Below, piece after piece: positions 30,121 to 38,078 of a DNA stretch of 38,078 nucleotides. Position 1 is the first letter of the stretch; each line of letters starts with the position of its first letter. The position numbers and the translations under genes are program-made. The stretch comes from Bowmanella yangjiangensis (GTDB lineage: Bacteria; Pseudomonadota; Gammaproteobacteria; Enterobacterales; Alteromonadaceae): assembly GCF_017255015.1 (NCBI RefSeq), contig NZ_JAFKCS010000001.1:501387-539464 (forward strand), in the 5' to 3' direction. The notes beneath the pieces are model-generated. The model made no database searches. It was not told where the DNA came from and saw only the letters and a program-made list of their open reading frames with translations.

Positions 30121-30693
30121 TTATCGATCCGCACGTCCTTGGAACTTGCGCTCTTCAATATTCACACGGATCCAATCGCCGGTGGCGACATATTCGGGTA
30201 CTTGTACCACCAGGCCGGTGGAGCATTTTGCTGGTTTGGTGCGAGACGTGGCAGAGGCCCCCTTGATAGACGGATCGGTTTCTACCACTTCCAATTCCAC
30301 ACTGATAGGCAGGTCCAATGCAACTGGCACGTCGCTTACGATCAATACCTGGATGCCGTCTGTTTCTTCATTGATAAACAGGATTTCTTCGGCAATGGCA
30401 TCTTTGTTCAGGCTGTACGGGGTGTAGTCTTCCTTATCCATGAACACATATTCGTCACCGTCGATGTAAGAAAACGTGGCCTGACGACGCACCAAATCAG
30501 CCAGTTGCAGCATGTCGGAATCTTTAAAGGTTTCGTCAAATTTGGCACCGCTTACCACATCGTACATACGCATACGGTAAATACTGCCACCTGCACGGCC
30601 TTGTGGCACAGAACGCTCGATATCACGAACGATACAGGTTTTGTTGTTATAAACGATGGTGGAATTCTTTTTGATTTCACTTGCTTTTGGCAT
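30121..30693 (-). CDS. yeiP: Elongation factor P-like protein EfpL (YeiP)
   Basis: A 190-aa three-domain EF-P paralogue: a KOW-like N-domain, then two OB folds, ending KFQGRADR. The loop [17 protein letters not shown] identifies the YeiP/EfpL branch; the tip residue is R33 where true EF-P has the modified Lys of PGKG. EfpL binds ribosomes stalled on proline-containing and related motifs and aids peptide-bond formation without needing lysylation. The ATG at 30693 is chosen for its AGGAC site and the conserved MPKASEIKK start; 15 more in-frame upstream residues are not supported. It is monocistronic. Confidence 0.92.
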   Translation of the reverse strand: MPKASEIKKNSTIVYNNKTCIVRDIERSVPQGRAGGSIYRMRMYDVVSGAKFDETFKDSDMLQLADLVRRQATFSYIDGDEYVFMDKEDYTPYSLNKDAIAEEILFINEETDGIQVLIVSDVPVALDLPISVELEVVETDPSIKGASATSRTKPAKCSTGLVVQVPEYVATGDWIRVNIEERKFQGRADR

Positions 30694-30822
30694 TGCTATG
30701 TCCTGATTGCAAACTGGGCTAACCAATAAAGGCGGCATTTTAATCCATCTATTGACGGCTGAATATGGATTATTGCCAATACAGCGCAGCCGGGAATGCG
30801 TATTTAGGTTACAAGATAATTT

Positions 30823-31272
30823 TTAATTATGCTGATAGCCGCAATTTTCCTCGGCTTCAGCAATGTTTCTAGCCCCTTTAACCATGAAATCCATTTGAAC
30901 ACGAGTGAAAACAGGCTGACTTTGAGACTCATTGGTCGCTGACTTCCAGCGCCACTGGGCTAAAGCATCTGCGGCTTTCTGATCAAATATCCCTTGAGGA
31001 TAGGACTTTATTATCCGGTACCCTTCTGGGTGGCCCTGTGCATTAATGCCGAATTCAAACTGTACACAACCTGACCGCCGGTCGGCGGCAGCAGCAATAG
31101 GGTAACCTGGATAGGTGCGCTTACTTTCTTGCCAGTATTGGCGTTCTGGCTTGTCACTTTGAACGGCCGTTAAGTCCAGATAGGGTAGGTTGTTATTCTG
31201 CTCTGGCGCAGGCTCAGTGGTGGACTGGCAGGCGCTCAAGCCCAGTAAAATGCATAAAATGAGGTGTTTCAT
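30823..31272 (-). CDS. Lipoprotein with TonB-C-like domain
   Basis: A 149-aa protein with a lipoprotein signal (ILLGLSAC, lipidated Cys15). A Pro/Asn-rich linker leads to a TonB C-terminal-like fold: YPIAAAADRRSGCVQFEFGINAQGHPEGYRIIKSYPQGIFDQKAADALAQW follows the family pattern YP-x2-A-G-V-F-I-G-S-P-F-A-W (pattern only). It has no ExbB/ExbD neighbours and no long Pro-rich spacer, so it is not a classical energy transducer. E at +2 is absent (Q follows Cys), so outer-membrane sorting is expected. Role unknown. Confidence 0.8.
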   Translation of the reverse strand: MKHLILCILLGLSACQSTTEPAPEQNNNLPYLDLTAVQSDKPERQYWQESKRTYPGYPIAAAADRRSGCVQFEFGINAQGHPEGYRIIKSYPQGIFDQKAADALAQWRWKSATNESQSQPVFTRVQMDFMVKGARNIAEAEENCGYQHN

Positions 31273-31439
31273 GGGGGGCGTCCTGACGGTGGCAATCTAT
31301 TGCGTATTTTACTGAAAACTTACCTTACCAGCGCCCCTGCAAGGTGACAAATATTCTGTTTTACTGGCTAGGCACGGTAGTGATTAACCGCAAAGCTGAA
31401 CATAACCTTGAGCATAAAAAACACCGAGACCAGCGCAAA
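31273..31439. other. Intergenic gap, no gene seen
   Basis: It lies between the lipoprotein start and the end of the membrane-protein gene on the same strand. It probably holds the lipoprotein promoter. No clear terminator or repeat is seen. Confidence 0.4.
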
Positions 31440-31907
31440 TCAAACCGGCAGTGCCAGTTGCATCAATACCAACAAACCAGCGCCCATCAGGGCTGCGGCG
31501 GTAAACAACTGAAAGGAAGAGCCGTGCAGGGCATTAACAATCAGCGCACTGACGATAGTTATGGCCCAGATAAGTGCGGCACTTGCCAGGTCGGCACCCA
31601 TTGGCCAGGCAACCAGCGGCAGATGCAGGTGAATGGCAATAAACACCAGGCGGCTGGAGGAGCGCTTGGCATAATAGTCATTGGTGCCCTGACTGAAGTT
31701 GGCGATAAACCCGGCCAGAATGTCGGCCACGATTAACAGACCCACCATCAGCTTCCAGCTTGCTAGGTTGTACGGCAGCAACTGAAACTGATAGTAGATA
31801 CAGGCCGTACCCAGCAGGGCAAAGAGCAAAATCACCAGGATCTCAGTGGCAGACTGCTGTTCACCAAATACCTCATGTAGGGCTTGTGGTATAGGGCGAC
31901 GGCGCAT
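31440..31907 (-). CDS. Four-helix integral membrane protein, unknown
   Basis: A 155-aa inner-membrane protein with four predicted helices: ILVILLFALLGTACIYY, LMVGLLIVADILAGFIANF, LVFIAIHLHLPLVAW through ALIWAITIVSALIV, and LFTAAALMGAGLLVLMQ. A charged N-terminus (MRRRPIPQALHEVFGEQQ) is expected in the cytoplasm. The ATG at 31907 overlaps the TetR stop (TAATG) and has AAGGA 6 bp upstream; the ATG at 31913 is directly on that site. The coupling to a TetR regulator suggests it is under that repressor's control. I do not recognise the family. Confidence 0.72.
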   Translation of the reverse strand: MRRRPIPQALHEVFGEQQSATEILVILLFALLGTACIYYQFQLLPYNLASWKLMVGLLIVADILAGFIANFSQGTNDYYAKRSSSRLVFIAIHLHLPLVAWPMGADLASAALIWAITIVSALIVNALHGSSFQLFTAAALMGAGLLVLMQLALPV

Positions 31908-32536
31908 TAGCATTCCTTAATGAACTGAAAAAATAGCTGAGTTTTTCGCTCGGCATGTTGCTTTAACTGCTCGGCTGACAAAGGCATCCGGCCGGTCATT
32001 TGCAGCTCGTCATAGAAACCACTTTTCCATAGCGCGAACAGCATTTGAGCGGCCTCTTCTGCTGTCAGTTTATTTCCATGTGCGTGCAGAAATGGCGCTA
32101 GCATGGCGGTCAGATTGGCCAACACCCTGGCCGGGCCACAAGCGAATAGCTGCCTACCAAGCTCTGGGTATTGTCGCTGGGCGGCGCTAATTGCAGTATC
32201 GAACAGCAATACATCGGGGCGGGAGATCAGGCTAAGGATGTGATAGCCCAAGGACGATAATTGAGTCTGCAAATTCCTTTGGGTACCAGATTGACTGTCG
32301 CTACCTAAGGCTGGTTCTGTGCTTAACGCTTGTTCGGTATGAAATGTCACATAGGCCTGCACCAAGCTGGCCAGATCGCCATAACGGCGATACAAGGTAA
32401 CCTTGGAAATACCGGCGTGCTTGGCTATGCCTTCCATGGTCAGGCCGGCCAGGCTTTTCTCCATGACCAGCATTGATATTGCCTGCCAGACCGCCTGAGT
32501 GTGTGCAGGGTCTGGGGGGCTTCCTGACTTTGCCAT
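31907..32536 (-). CDS. TetR/AcrR family regulator
   Basis: A 209-aa regulator with an N-terminal HTH (LTMEGIAKHAGISKVTLYRRYGDLASLVQAYV) and a C-terminal helical domain of the TetR_C type (MLAPFLHAHGNKLTAEEAAQMLFALWKSGFYDEL). It is translationally coupled to the membrane protein downstream. A perfect 12-bp inverted repeat 16 bp upstream of its start is the likely operator, so it probably controls itself and the membrane protein. The ligand is unknown. Confidence 0.88.
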   Translation of the reverse strand: MAKSGSPPDPAHTQAVWQAISMLVMEKSLAGLTMEGIAKHAGISKVTLYRRYGDLASLVQAYVTFHTEQALSTEPALGSDSQSGTQRNLQTQLSSLGYHILSLISRPDVLLFDTAISAAQRQYPELGRQLFACGPARVLANLTAMLAPFLHAHGNKLTAEEAAQMLFALWKSGFYDELQMTGRMPLSAEQLKQHAERKTQLFFQFIKEC

Positions 32537-32551
32537 GGGCTAAGATACGTA

Positions 32552-32593
32552 GTTCACTATATGTTCGCGCGGTAGCACTTGCATATAGTGAAC
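32552..32593. promoter_or_regulatory. TetR operator: 12-bp inverted repeat
   Basis: GTTCACTATATG (32552-32563) and CATATAGTGAAC (32582-32593) are perfect inverted copies with 18 bp between. They sit immediately upstream of the TetR gene and downstream of the Cys-rich gene. The layout fits a repressor site over a promoter. Confidence 0.65.
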
Positions 32594-32623
32594 GTAATCG
32601 TTTCGTTATTGGTTGGTTTTCCG

Positions 32624-32998
32624 TCAGCGGGTCGCGGTAGTTTGCTCGCACATGGTTTTGCTGGCCGGTTCACAGCCATCCAGGCACATCACCAGGCCTT
32701 TATCATTGCGCTCGGCACCGCCGCCAAGCGCGGTTGAACACCAGGTTTGCATATTCTGATCAATGCGACATTGGCCCTTGCCGCACAGTACTTCGCCCAT
32801 GCGGTCTCGAATGGCTTCCCCATCTTTAAAGGCTGAGCAAAATACCTGACCGGATGAATCCCGCGCGCAGCTGCCTTTACCACAGATCACATCGCCCTCG
32901 GCGTCCTTTAAGCAGTCGGCCTGTGCACCGTTAGCCATGACCCCTAAGGCCAGAAGCAGCGGCATTGCTACCTTACTCAGACCAGACGGCATATTCAT
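32624..32998 (-). CDS. Exported Cys-rich repeat protein, unknown
   Basis: A 124-aa protein with a signal peptide (SKVAMPLLLALGVMANGAQA). Three tandem repeats of about 30 residues follow, each with paired Cys: repeats 1 and 2 share the pattern D-x2-G-[DE]-V-[IL]-CGKG-x-C-x2-D-x5-[FW]-CS, and repeat 3 is degenerate (GLVMCLDGC...MC). The ten Cys suggest disulphides in the periplasm or a metal-binding scaffold. The start lies inside the 3' end of the VOC gene, overlapping it by about 26 bp, so the two are coupled; an ATG at 32992 is also possible. I do not recognise the family. Confidence 0.72.
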   Translation of the reverse strand: MNMPSGLSKVAMPLLLALGVMANGAQADCLKDAEGDVICGKGSCARDSSGQVFCSAFKDGEAIRDRMGEVLCGKGQCRIDQNMQTWCSTALGGGAERNDKGLVMCLDGCEPASKTMCEQTTATR

Positions 32999-33323
32999 TC
33001 TCGCTGGGATCGGTAAAATGGAAACGCCGACCGCCGGGGAAGGCGAAGATGGGCTTGATAATCTTGCCGCCAGCCTGCGTTACGGCATCTTGGGTGGCGA
33101 CAAGATCCTGGCTGTACAACACCATCAATAGGCTACCGCTGGCCACGGACGCAGAGGCATCAGCGCGGTAAAAACCGCCGTCCATGCCGCCGTTGGTAAA
33201 GCAGCTATAGTCCGGCCCGTAGTCAACAAACTGCCAGCCAAACACGCTTTGGAAAAAGGCGCGGGTGGCCTCGAGATCTTTGGCCGGTAACTCCAGATAA
33301 TTGATTTTATGATGTTCCTTCAT
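32973..33323 (-). CDS. VOC (glyoxalase/bleomycin-resistance) family protein
   Basis: A 116-aa single-module VOC protein. KINYLELPAKDLEATRAFFQSVFGWQFVDYGPDYSCF is the first beta-alpha-beta-beta-beta half, and VLYSQDLVATQDAVTQAGGKIIKPIFAFPGGRRFHFTDPSENEYAVW the second (segments by pattern). Such proteins dimerise and may bind metal through His/Glu; here the first-half metal position reads as N/E (INYLELPA), so catalysis is uncertain. The ATG at 33323 follows AGGAG; the longer upstream frame lacks support. It is in a cluster with the 57-aa protein upstream and the Cys-rich protein downstream. Confidence 0.85.
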   Translation of the reverse strand: MKEHHKINYLELPAKDLEATRAFFQSVFGWQFVDYGPDYSCFTNGGMDGGFYRADASASVASGSLLMVLYSQDLVATQDAVTQAGGKIIKPIFAFPGGRRFHFTDPSENEYAVWSE

Positions 33324-33340
33324 GCTGGGCTCCTGGTGAG

Positions 33341-33514
33341 TTATTCGGCGCGCAGAATAGTGGCAATTTCCTCTTCCATCACCCTGGCTGCCTGTTGGCG
33401 GGCTATGGACATAAAGGGCGACCCTGCGTCCCATACCTCTTCAATAACCTCGTGATTGCGCTTAAATTTCTGTTCCACATCTTGTAAGGCAATGATCATT
33501 TGTTCTTTGGTCAT
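33341..33514 (-). CDS. Small 57-aa hypothetical protein
   Basis: MTKEQMIIALQDVEQKFKRN begins a highly charged, mostly helical small cytoplasmic protein, which ends EEEIATILRAE. AAGGAAAA precedes the ATG at 33514; an upstream in-frame start would add 21 residues without a site. It sits 17 bp before the VOC gene and is probably co-transcribed. No known domain is recognised. Confidence 0.65.
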   Translation of the reverse strand: MTKEQMIIALQDVEQKFKRNHEVIEEVWDAGSPFMSIARQQAARVMEEEIATILRAE

Positions 33515-33595
33515 GGCTTTTCCTTGAATGGCTTGTGCTGTTCTTGCGAAATTATCAGAAGGTTTAGCACAAATCATCGGTCAGGCATAACCTTA

Positions 33596-34711
33596 TCAGG
33601 CCTGCGAGTAACTCTTTTCCCAGTCTTTCCAAACCGGCTGCATACCCGCATTTTTTACCGCTTCCGCAACCACTTGCGGGGCTCTGGCATCGTCAATCTC
33701 GAACTGCTCCAAGGCCTTGTCTGCATTGGCATAGCCGCCGGGTTGAGTGCTTGACCCTGCGCTTAAGCTGGTGACACCGAGCGGCAGTAGCTTGTCTCTG
33801 AATTGCGCCGACTCGCGGGTGGAAAGGCTAATTTCCACTTCACTGTCCAGTAAACGGTAGGCGCAAATCAACTGCACCAACTGGCGGTCACTCATCTGGG
33901 TTTTATCCAGCAAACCACCGGAGCAGGGCCGCAGGCGGGGAAAGGACAGCGAATAGCGGCTACGCCAGTAGGTCTTTTGCAGATATTTTAAATGCAGGGC
34001 AGCGAAAAAACTGTCGGTGCGCCAGTCATCCAGGCCAATCAGTACCCCCAGTCCCATTTTATCTACCCCCGCCCGGCCAAGGCGCTCAGGGGTATCCAGG
34101 CGCCAGTCAAAGTCCATTTTTTTACCTTTCAGATGGTGCTTGGCATAAGTGCGCCGCCGATAGGTTTCCTGATAAACCAGCACGGCATCCAGGCCCAGTT
34201 GGCACAGTTCACGGTATTCGTCTTCGGCCAGCGGCTGCACCTCCAGGCTTAGATAGCTGAAGTGGCGCTTGATGATTGGCAGGGCCTGGCGAAAATAGTC
34301 CATGCCCACCTTAGTTTCATGCTCGCCGGTGACCACTAACACGGAGTCAAAGCCCATGGCTTTGATGGCCTGACACTCGGCGTCTATTTCGTCCAGGCTG
34401 AGGGTTTTGCGTTTGAGCTTATTGCTCATGGAAAACCCACAGTAGGTGCAGTCATTGGCACACAGATTCGACAGGTACAAGGGAATGTAAAATTGCAGGG
34501 TGTTGCCAAAGCGCTGACGGGTCAGACGGTAAGACTGCTGCGCCATCTCTTCCAAAAAGGCGTCGCCAGCCGGTGAAATCAAGGCCATAAAGTCCTGCAG
34601 GTCCCGCTTGGGTTTGCTCAGAGCGCGGCGCACATCCGCTTCAGTGCAGGCATTAATTTGCAGGGTAACGTCGTCAAAGTCCCAGTTTTCAAGCAAGGCG
34701 GCAAAGCTCAT
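33596..34711 (-). CDS. thiH: 2-iminoacetate synthase ThiH
   Basis: A 371-aa radical SAM enzyme. The [4Fe-4S] ligands are C84, C88 and C91 in [14 protein letters not shown], and the BATS domain lies at the C-terminus. It cleaves tyrosine to dehydroglycine (2-iminoacetate) and p-cresol, supplying the glycine-derived part of the thiazole for ThiG. It overlaps the thiG stop by 4 bp and is last in the operon. Having ThiH rather than the oxygen-dependent ThiO is usual for enteric and marine gammaproteobacteria. Confidence 0.95.
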   Translation of the reverse strand: MSFAALLENWDFDDVTLQINACTEADVRRALSKPKRDLQDFMALISPAGDAFLEEMAQQSYRLTRQRFGNTLQFYIPLYLSNLCANDCTYCGFSMSNKLKRKTLSLDEIDAECQAIKAMGFDSVLVVTGEHETKVGMDYFRQALPIIKRHFSYLSLEVQPLAEDEYRELCQLGLDAVLVYQETYRRRTYAKHHLKGKKMDFDWRLDTPERLGRAGVDKMGLGVLIGLDDWRTDSFFAALHLKYLQKTYWRSRYSLSFPRLRPCSGGLLDKTQMSDRQLVQLICAYRLLDSEVEISLSTRESAQFRDKLLPLGVTSLSAGSSTQPGGYANADKALEQFEIDDARAPQVVAEAVKNAGMQPVWKDWEKSYSQA

Positions 34712-35475
34712 AAGTGCTCCAGAAAACCGGTCAGGGGGCTGGATGCCACGGCATTTTTTTGCACACAGCCAAGGCCCGCCTCAAAGGCGGTGCGCCCGGC
34801 TGTCACTGCTTGCTTGAAAGCCCGCCCCATGGCTACAGGGTTAGGGGAAACGGCAATGGCGGTATTAACCAATACGGCATCCACGCCCATTTCCATGGCC
34901 TGGGCAGCATGACTGGGCGCGCCGATGCCAGCATCGACAATCACCGGCACCTGGCTTTGTTCGACGATAATTTCGAGAAAGTCTTTGCTTAGCAGACCGC
35001 GGTTGGAGCCAATCGGTGCCCCCAGGGGCATAACCGCAGCGCAGCCAACTTCCTGCAAACGCATGCATAACACAGGATCAGCGCCGCAATAGGGCAGCAC
35101 GATAAAACCCTCTTTGACCAACTGTTCTGCTGCTTTAAGGGTTTCGATAGGATCAGGTAGTAAGTAGCGCTGATCCGGGTGGATTTCCAGCTTAAGCCAG
35201 CTAGTACCTAAGGCTTCGCGGGCGAGGCGGGCGGCAAAGACAGCCTCTTCGGCGGTTTTGGCCCCTGAGGTATTAGGTAATAAGCGTACCCCCAGCTCTT
35301 GCAGTGGGGCCAGAATATCGTCTTTGTTTTGCACCAGATCCAGCCGTTTCAGGGCCAGGGTGACCAGTTCGGTGCCACTGGCAGACAGTGCTGCCTGCAT
35401 GCTTTGCCCGCTGGCAAATTTGCCGGTGCCGGTAATCAGACGGGAAGAAAATTGCGTATTGGCAATAGTGAGCAT
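34708..35475 (-). CDS. thiG: Thiazole synthase ThiG
   Basis: A 255-aa TIM-barrel enzyme. K95 ([11 protein letters not shown]) matches the lysine that forms the Schiff base with deoxyxylulose-5-phosphate. [15 protein letters not shown] and [32 protein letters not shown] are family hallmarks. It joins the sugar, dehydroglycine and ThiS-carried sulphur into the thiazole phosphate. It begins 1 bp after the thiS stop and is coupled to thiH. Confidence 0.95.
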   Translation of the reverse strand: MLTIANTQFSSRLITGTGKFASGQSMQAALSASGTELVTLALKRLDLVQNKDDILAPLQELGVRLLPNTSGAKTAEEAVFAARLAREALGTSWLKLEIHPDQRYLLPDPIETLKAAEQLVKEGFIVLPYCGADPVLCMRLQEVGCAAVMPLGAPIGSNRGLLSKDFLEIIVEQSQVPVIVDAGIGAPSHAAQAMEMGVDAVLVNTAIAVSPNPVAMGRAFKQAVTAGRTAFEAGLGCVQKNAVASSPLTGFLEHL

Positions 35476-35476
35476 A

Positions 35477-35677
35477 TCAACCTCCGGCCACCACTTTAAA
35501 TAAGGTTATGCGATCAGCTTCCTGTAGCCGGGTTTGTGACCACTGACTTTTGCTGACCACCTGGGCATTGACCGCCACCGCCACGCCAAGCGCTGGCTGT
35601 TTTAGGGCCTCTAATAACTGGCTGACCGTCAGCCCTTGGGCAAATTGCTGCGGCGTATCGTTGATAATCAGTTGCAT
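35477..35677 (-). CDS. thiS: Sulphur carrier protein ThiS
   Basis: A 66-aa ubiquitin-fold carrier ending in the required Gly-Gly (FKVVAGG), which is adenylated by ThiF and then thiocarboxylated. The N-terminus [12 protein letters not shown] and AVAVNAQVV are typical. The ATG at 35677 is chosen by family length; it overlaps the end of thiF by 10 bp. It sits between thiF and thiG. Confidence 0.94.
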   Translation of the reverse strand: MQLIINDTPQQFAQGLTVSQLLEALKQPALGVAVAVNAQVVSKSQWSQTRLQEADRITLFKVVAGG

Positions 35678-36423
35678 GGCTGGTCTCCACATACAGGACA
35701 ATGGGGGTCTTTGTTCAGCCCCAGGCTTTGCCATTGGTGCACTTTGGCATCAAAGAGTTTTAACTGGCCAAAGGGCACGCTGCCGGCGCCGGTTAGGTAT
35801 TTAATCGCTTCCAGGGCCTGCATCAGGCCGACAATGCCCACCACCGGGCCAACAACGCCGCTATTAGTACAGTTCATCGACGGGCTTTGCTCGGGATGGT
35901 AAAGGCAGCGATAGCAGCCGTGTGACTGCGCAGGATTAAGGGCCAGAAACTGGCCTTCAAAACGAATGGCTGCACCTACCAACAGCGGCACGCCAGCCTG
36001 ATAACAGGCCGCGTTGATAGCCTGGCGGCTGGCCATATTGTCGGTGCAATCCAAAACCAATTGGCAGTGGCTTATCTGCTCTAACAGGTTGCTTGCATCC
36101 AGGTTTCGTTCAAAAGCTTCAATATCGATATGTGGATTGACGCACGCCAGACGGCGCTTGGCTTGCTCTGCCTTGTTGTAACCAATACTAAAACTGTCGA
36201 ATAGGGGTTGGCGGTGCAGGTTGGTGACATCCACTTTATCGCCATCTGCCAGCACCAGTTTTCCCACCCCGGCACCGGCCAGGTAATGGGCGGCAACGCT
36301 GCCAAGCCCGCCCAGGCCAATGATCAGCACTTTGGCTTGCTTAAGCCTTTGCTGACCGGCCTCTTCAATGTCTTCCAACATCAAATGCCGGCTGTAGCGC
36401 ATAAAATCCTGATCGTTAAGCAT
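35668..36423 (-). CDS. thiF: ThiS adenylyltransferase ThiF
   Basis: A 251-aa E1-like HesA/MoeB/ThiF enzyme. The ATP-binding motif is [21 protein letters not shown], with [16 protein letters not shown] after it. Two CxxC pairs bind structural zinc (CYRC and CPVC), and a Cys in MNCTNSG may carry sulphur. It activates the ThiS C-terminus with ATP. Its start overlaps the thiD/E gene by 8 bp. MoeB has the same fold, but the operon makes this ThiF. Confidence 0.94.
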   Translation of the reverse strand: MLNDQDFMRYSRHLMLEDIEEAGQQRLKQAKVLIIGLGGLGSVAAHYLAGAGVGKLVLADGDKVDVTNLHRQPLFDSFSIGYNKAEQAKRRLACVNPHIDIEAFERNLDASNLLEQISHCQLVLDCTDNMASRQAINAACYQAGVPLLVGAAIRFEGQFLALNPAQSHGCYRCLYHPEQSPSMNCTNSGVVGPVVGIVGLMQALEAIKYLTGAGSVPFGQLKLFDAKVHQWQSLGLNKDPHCPVCGDQPCN

Positions 36424-37894
36424 TTTGCCACCTTAGCAATAAATCTCTGACCACCTGCTCGGGGTTGCTGGCCTCGGTTATGGCCGTCACCATCGCAATG
36501 CTGCCCACTCCCGTGGCGGCTACAGCCTCAACCCGTTCCAGGCTAATGCCACCGATGGCGACGGTGGGCATGTCTTTAAGCAAACGCACATAATGGGCTA
36601 GCCGCGCCACGCCTTGTGGTTTGGACAGCATGTCTTTGGTGCGGGTGGGGAAAATGTGACCAAGGGCGATATAGGAAGGTTTCAGCGCTCGTGCGCGCTG
36701 AATCTCTGCATAGCCATGGGTGGAAATACCCAGGCGCAAACCCGCCTGGTAAATGGCTGCAAGGTCTGCCTGCTGTAAGTCTTCCTGACCCAAATGCACA
36801 CCATAGGCACCAAACTTAATGGCCAATTGCCAGTGATCATTGATAAACAATCGGGCATTGGCTTGCCTGCCAAGGGCCACTGCTTTGGCGATTTGTTCTT
36901 CAAGCTCAGGTGTAAGCTCCTGTTTAATACGAAGCTGCAGGGTGCGTACACCCCAGCCAAGCAGTTTTTCTACCCATGCAAGACTATCAACCACCGGGTA
37001 CAGGCCAAGGCCTTGGCTATCCACCGAGGCAAAGCCGCTGTGCTGCCAGGGGGGATCAGCTAGCAGGCTAAAAGCCGGGAAATCCTCAGCCCGCGCCGGC
37101 CAACCTAAATGGGCGACCGGCCCTGGCCCCTGGCCTAGTGGCACGGCGCCTTTCAGGCCCTGGTTGATGTAGGCTTTGGCAATGCATATGGCATCGTCCA
37201 TGGGGTAATCCAGACAAAGCGCGGTAGCGATGGCGCTGGCAAAAGTGCAGCCGGTGCCATGGCCGTGGGGCGTATCGATACGCGAGCAGGTAAAACGCCA
37301 TTGTTTGGTTGGGCTAAGATACCAGTCCTGGCACTCCTCGCCCGTCCAGTGCAGATGTCCGCCTTTGACCAGCACCGCACCAACACCTTGTTCCAGTAGC
37401 AGACTGGCCGCCACCGCCAAGCTGGTAGCGTCTGTTGGTTCGATACCGGTCAGCAGGGCCAGTTCATTGGCATTGGGGGTGATCAGATCCAGTAGCCTGA
37501 GCAGTGGTGCGCAGTCGGTCAGTTGCAGGGCCGCCAGCTGCGAACCACAACTGGCTCTGGCCACCGGATCCCAGATAATCAGCGGAGCCTTAGGCTGTTG
37601 CTTCATCCAGTGCAGAAACTCGGCCAGGGCAGCTACTTGACTGGCATCGCCGAGCATGCCGATTTTCACCGCGCCGGGCCATAAGTCTGATGCCAGTGCA
37701 TTTAGCTGATTGCTCAGCACCTCCAATGGCACGGCTTGTACCTGCGTTACCGCCACCGAGTTTTGTGCGGTAATGGCACTTACCACAGTGCAGCCGTGGC
37801 CTCCTAAGGCCTGCACTGTGAGTAAATCGGCCTGCACCCCAGCGCCGCCACCGGAGTCAGAGCCTCCGATGCACCAAATTATTGGCTTTGCCAT
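36416..37894 (-). CDS. thiDE: Bifunctional HMP(-P) kinase / thiamine-phosphate synthase (ThiD-ThiE fusion)
   Basis: A 492-aa fusion. The N-terminal ~255 residues are Thi[16 protein letters not shown] at the start, [20 protein letters not shown], and the anion-hole motif [11 protein letters not shown]. The C-terminal ~200 residues are Thi[46 protein letters not shown], and the phosphate-binding IAMVTAI. ThiD phosphorylates the ThiC product to HMP-PP, and ThiE joins it to the thiazole phosphate to give thiamine phosphate. The ATG at 37894 lies 1 bp after the thiC stop (TGATATG); an in-frame start at 37942 would lie inside thiC. Confidence 0.95.
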   Translation of the reverse strand: MAKPIIWCIGGSDSGGGAGVQADLLTVQALGGHGCTVVSAITAQNSVAVTQVQAVPLEVLSNQLNALASDLWPGAVKIGMLGDASQVAALAEFLHWMKQQPKAPLIIWDPVARASCGSQLAALQLTDCAPLLRLLDLITPNANELALLTGIEPTDATSLAVAASLLLEQGVGAVLVKGGHLHWTGEECQDWYLSPTKQWRFTCSRIDTPHGHGTGCTFASAIATALCLDYPMDDAICIAKAYINQGLKGAVPLGQGPGPVAHLGWPARAEDFPAFSLLADPPWQHSGFASVDSQGLGLYPVVDSLAWVEKLLGWGVRTLQLRIKQELTPELEEQIAKAVALGRQANARLFINDHWQLAIKFGAYGVHLGQEDLQQADLAAIYQAGLRLGISTHGYAEIQRARALKPSYIALGHIFPTRTKDMLSKPQGVARLAHYVRLLKDMPTVAIGGISLERVEAVAATGVGSIAMVTAITEASNPEQVVRDLLLRWQNA

Positions 37895-37895
37895 A

Positions 37896-38078
37896 TCAGA
37901 CACTCGCTTTGGATTTTGCCGGGTGGTAAAGCTCACTGCCACTTTGCTTAAAGGCTTCAGACATTTGCTGCATACCCAGTTGCACGCTTTCCTGCTCGCC
38001 GTTTAGGCCGGTCAGTTTAATCGTGGCCTGCTCCTGAGCGGCGGCATAGTCACGCACTTCCTGGGTGATCTTCATGGA
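37896..38078 (-). CDS. thiC: HMP-P synthase ThiC, C-terminal end only
   Basis: Partial: only the last 60 codons and the stop are in the window. [17 protein letters not shown] is the conserved ThiC C-terminus just after the Fe-S cluster Cys motif, and the tail ends PAKSKASV. ThiC converts aminoimidazole ribotide to HMP-P by radical SAM chemistry. It is the upstream gene of this operon; any TPP riboswitch would lie beyond the right edge. Confidence 0.93.
   Translation of the reverse strand, partial: SMKITQEVRDYAAAQEQATIKLTGLNGEQESVQLGMQQMSEAFKQSGSELYHPAKSKASV

Noticed and set aside
33500-33595. Terminator at the end of the thi operon
   Set aside because: No stem with a T-tract is visible between the thiH stop and the 57-aa gene, so readthrough is possible.

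Overview
The window looks like chromosome of a Gram-negative, probably marine or aquatic gammaproteobacterium of the Alteromonadales type. This rests on a vSGLT-like Na+/sugar symporter, an EfpL (YeiP) type EF-P paralogue, a PEP-CTERM protein, a Tat-exported PhoD lipoprotein, a thiC-thiD/E-thiF-thiS-thiG-thiH operon with a ThiD-ThiE fusion, and a fused accessory SecDF. The genus is inference. No rRNA, tRNA, CRISPR array, prophage or intact insertion sequence was seen.

Region 1 (1-1823): a TetR repressor and an AcuI/YhdH-type acryloyl-CoA reductase. Each is preceded by a nearly identical 15-bp operator.

Region 2 (2017-13099): a complete galactose locus. A periplasmic GH2 beta-galactosidase releases galactose and a vSGLT-like symporter imports it. 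An SDR dehydrogenase, an SMP-30 lactonase, an IlvD/Edd sugar-acid dehydratase, DgoK and DgoA then carry out the oxidative De Ley-Doudoroff route to pyruvate and glyceraldehyde-3-phosphate. A FadR-type GntR regulator sits in the middle. The 12-mer TTATTTATAATA, or a one-base variant, lies upstream of the SDR operon, the symporter operon and the beta-galactosidase; at the last it covers the predicted -10 box.

Region 3 (13151-17034): directly downstream of the beta-galactosidase, a gene fuses a hydroxylysine-kinase-like APH domain to a PLP phospho-lyase of the AGXT2L family. It is followed by an ALDH7A1-type alpha-aminoadipic semialdehyde dehydrogenase. Together these would convert 5-hydroxylysine to 2-aminoadipate. 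Collagen hydroxylysine carries beta-linked galactose, so regions 2 and 3 together may be a galactosyl-hydroxylysine utilisation locus. This is the most interesting idea in the window and it is inference.

Region 4 (17035-23548): accessory, with a palindromic intergenic element, two AT-rich ORFs of foreign look, an FG-GAP beta-propeller protein, a DUF900-like hydrolase, an 8-copy heptamer repeat, dispersed copies of a 30-bp repeat and NDH-2.

Region 5 (23549-33514): a PhoD phosphatase, a Dabb protein, SecDF, a PEP-CTERM protein, EfpL, a TonB-C-like lipoprotein, and a small cluster (57-aa protein, VOC protein, Cys-rich repeat protein, TetR, membrane protein) with a 12-bp inverted-repeat operator.

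Region 6 (33596-38078): the thiamine operon on the minus strand, running off the right edge inside thiC.
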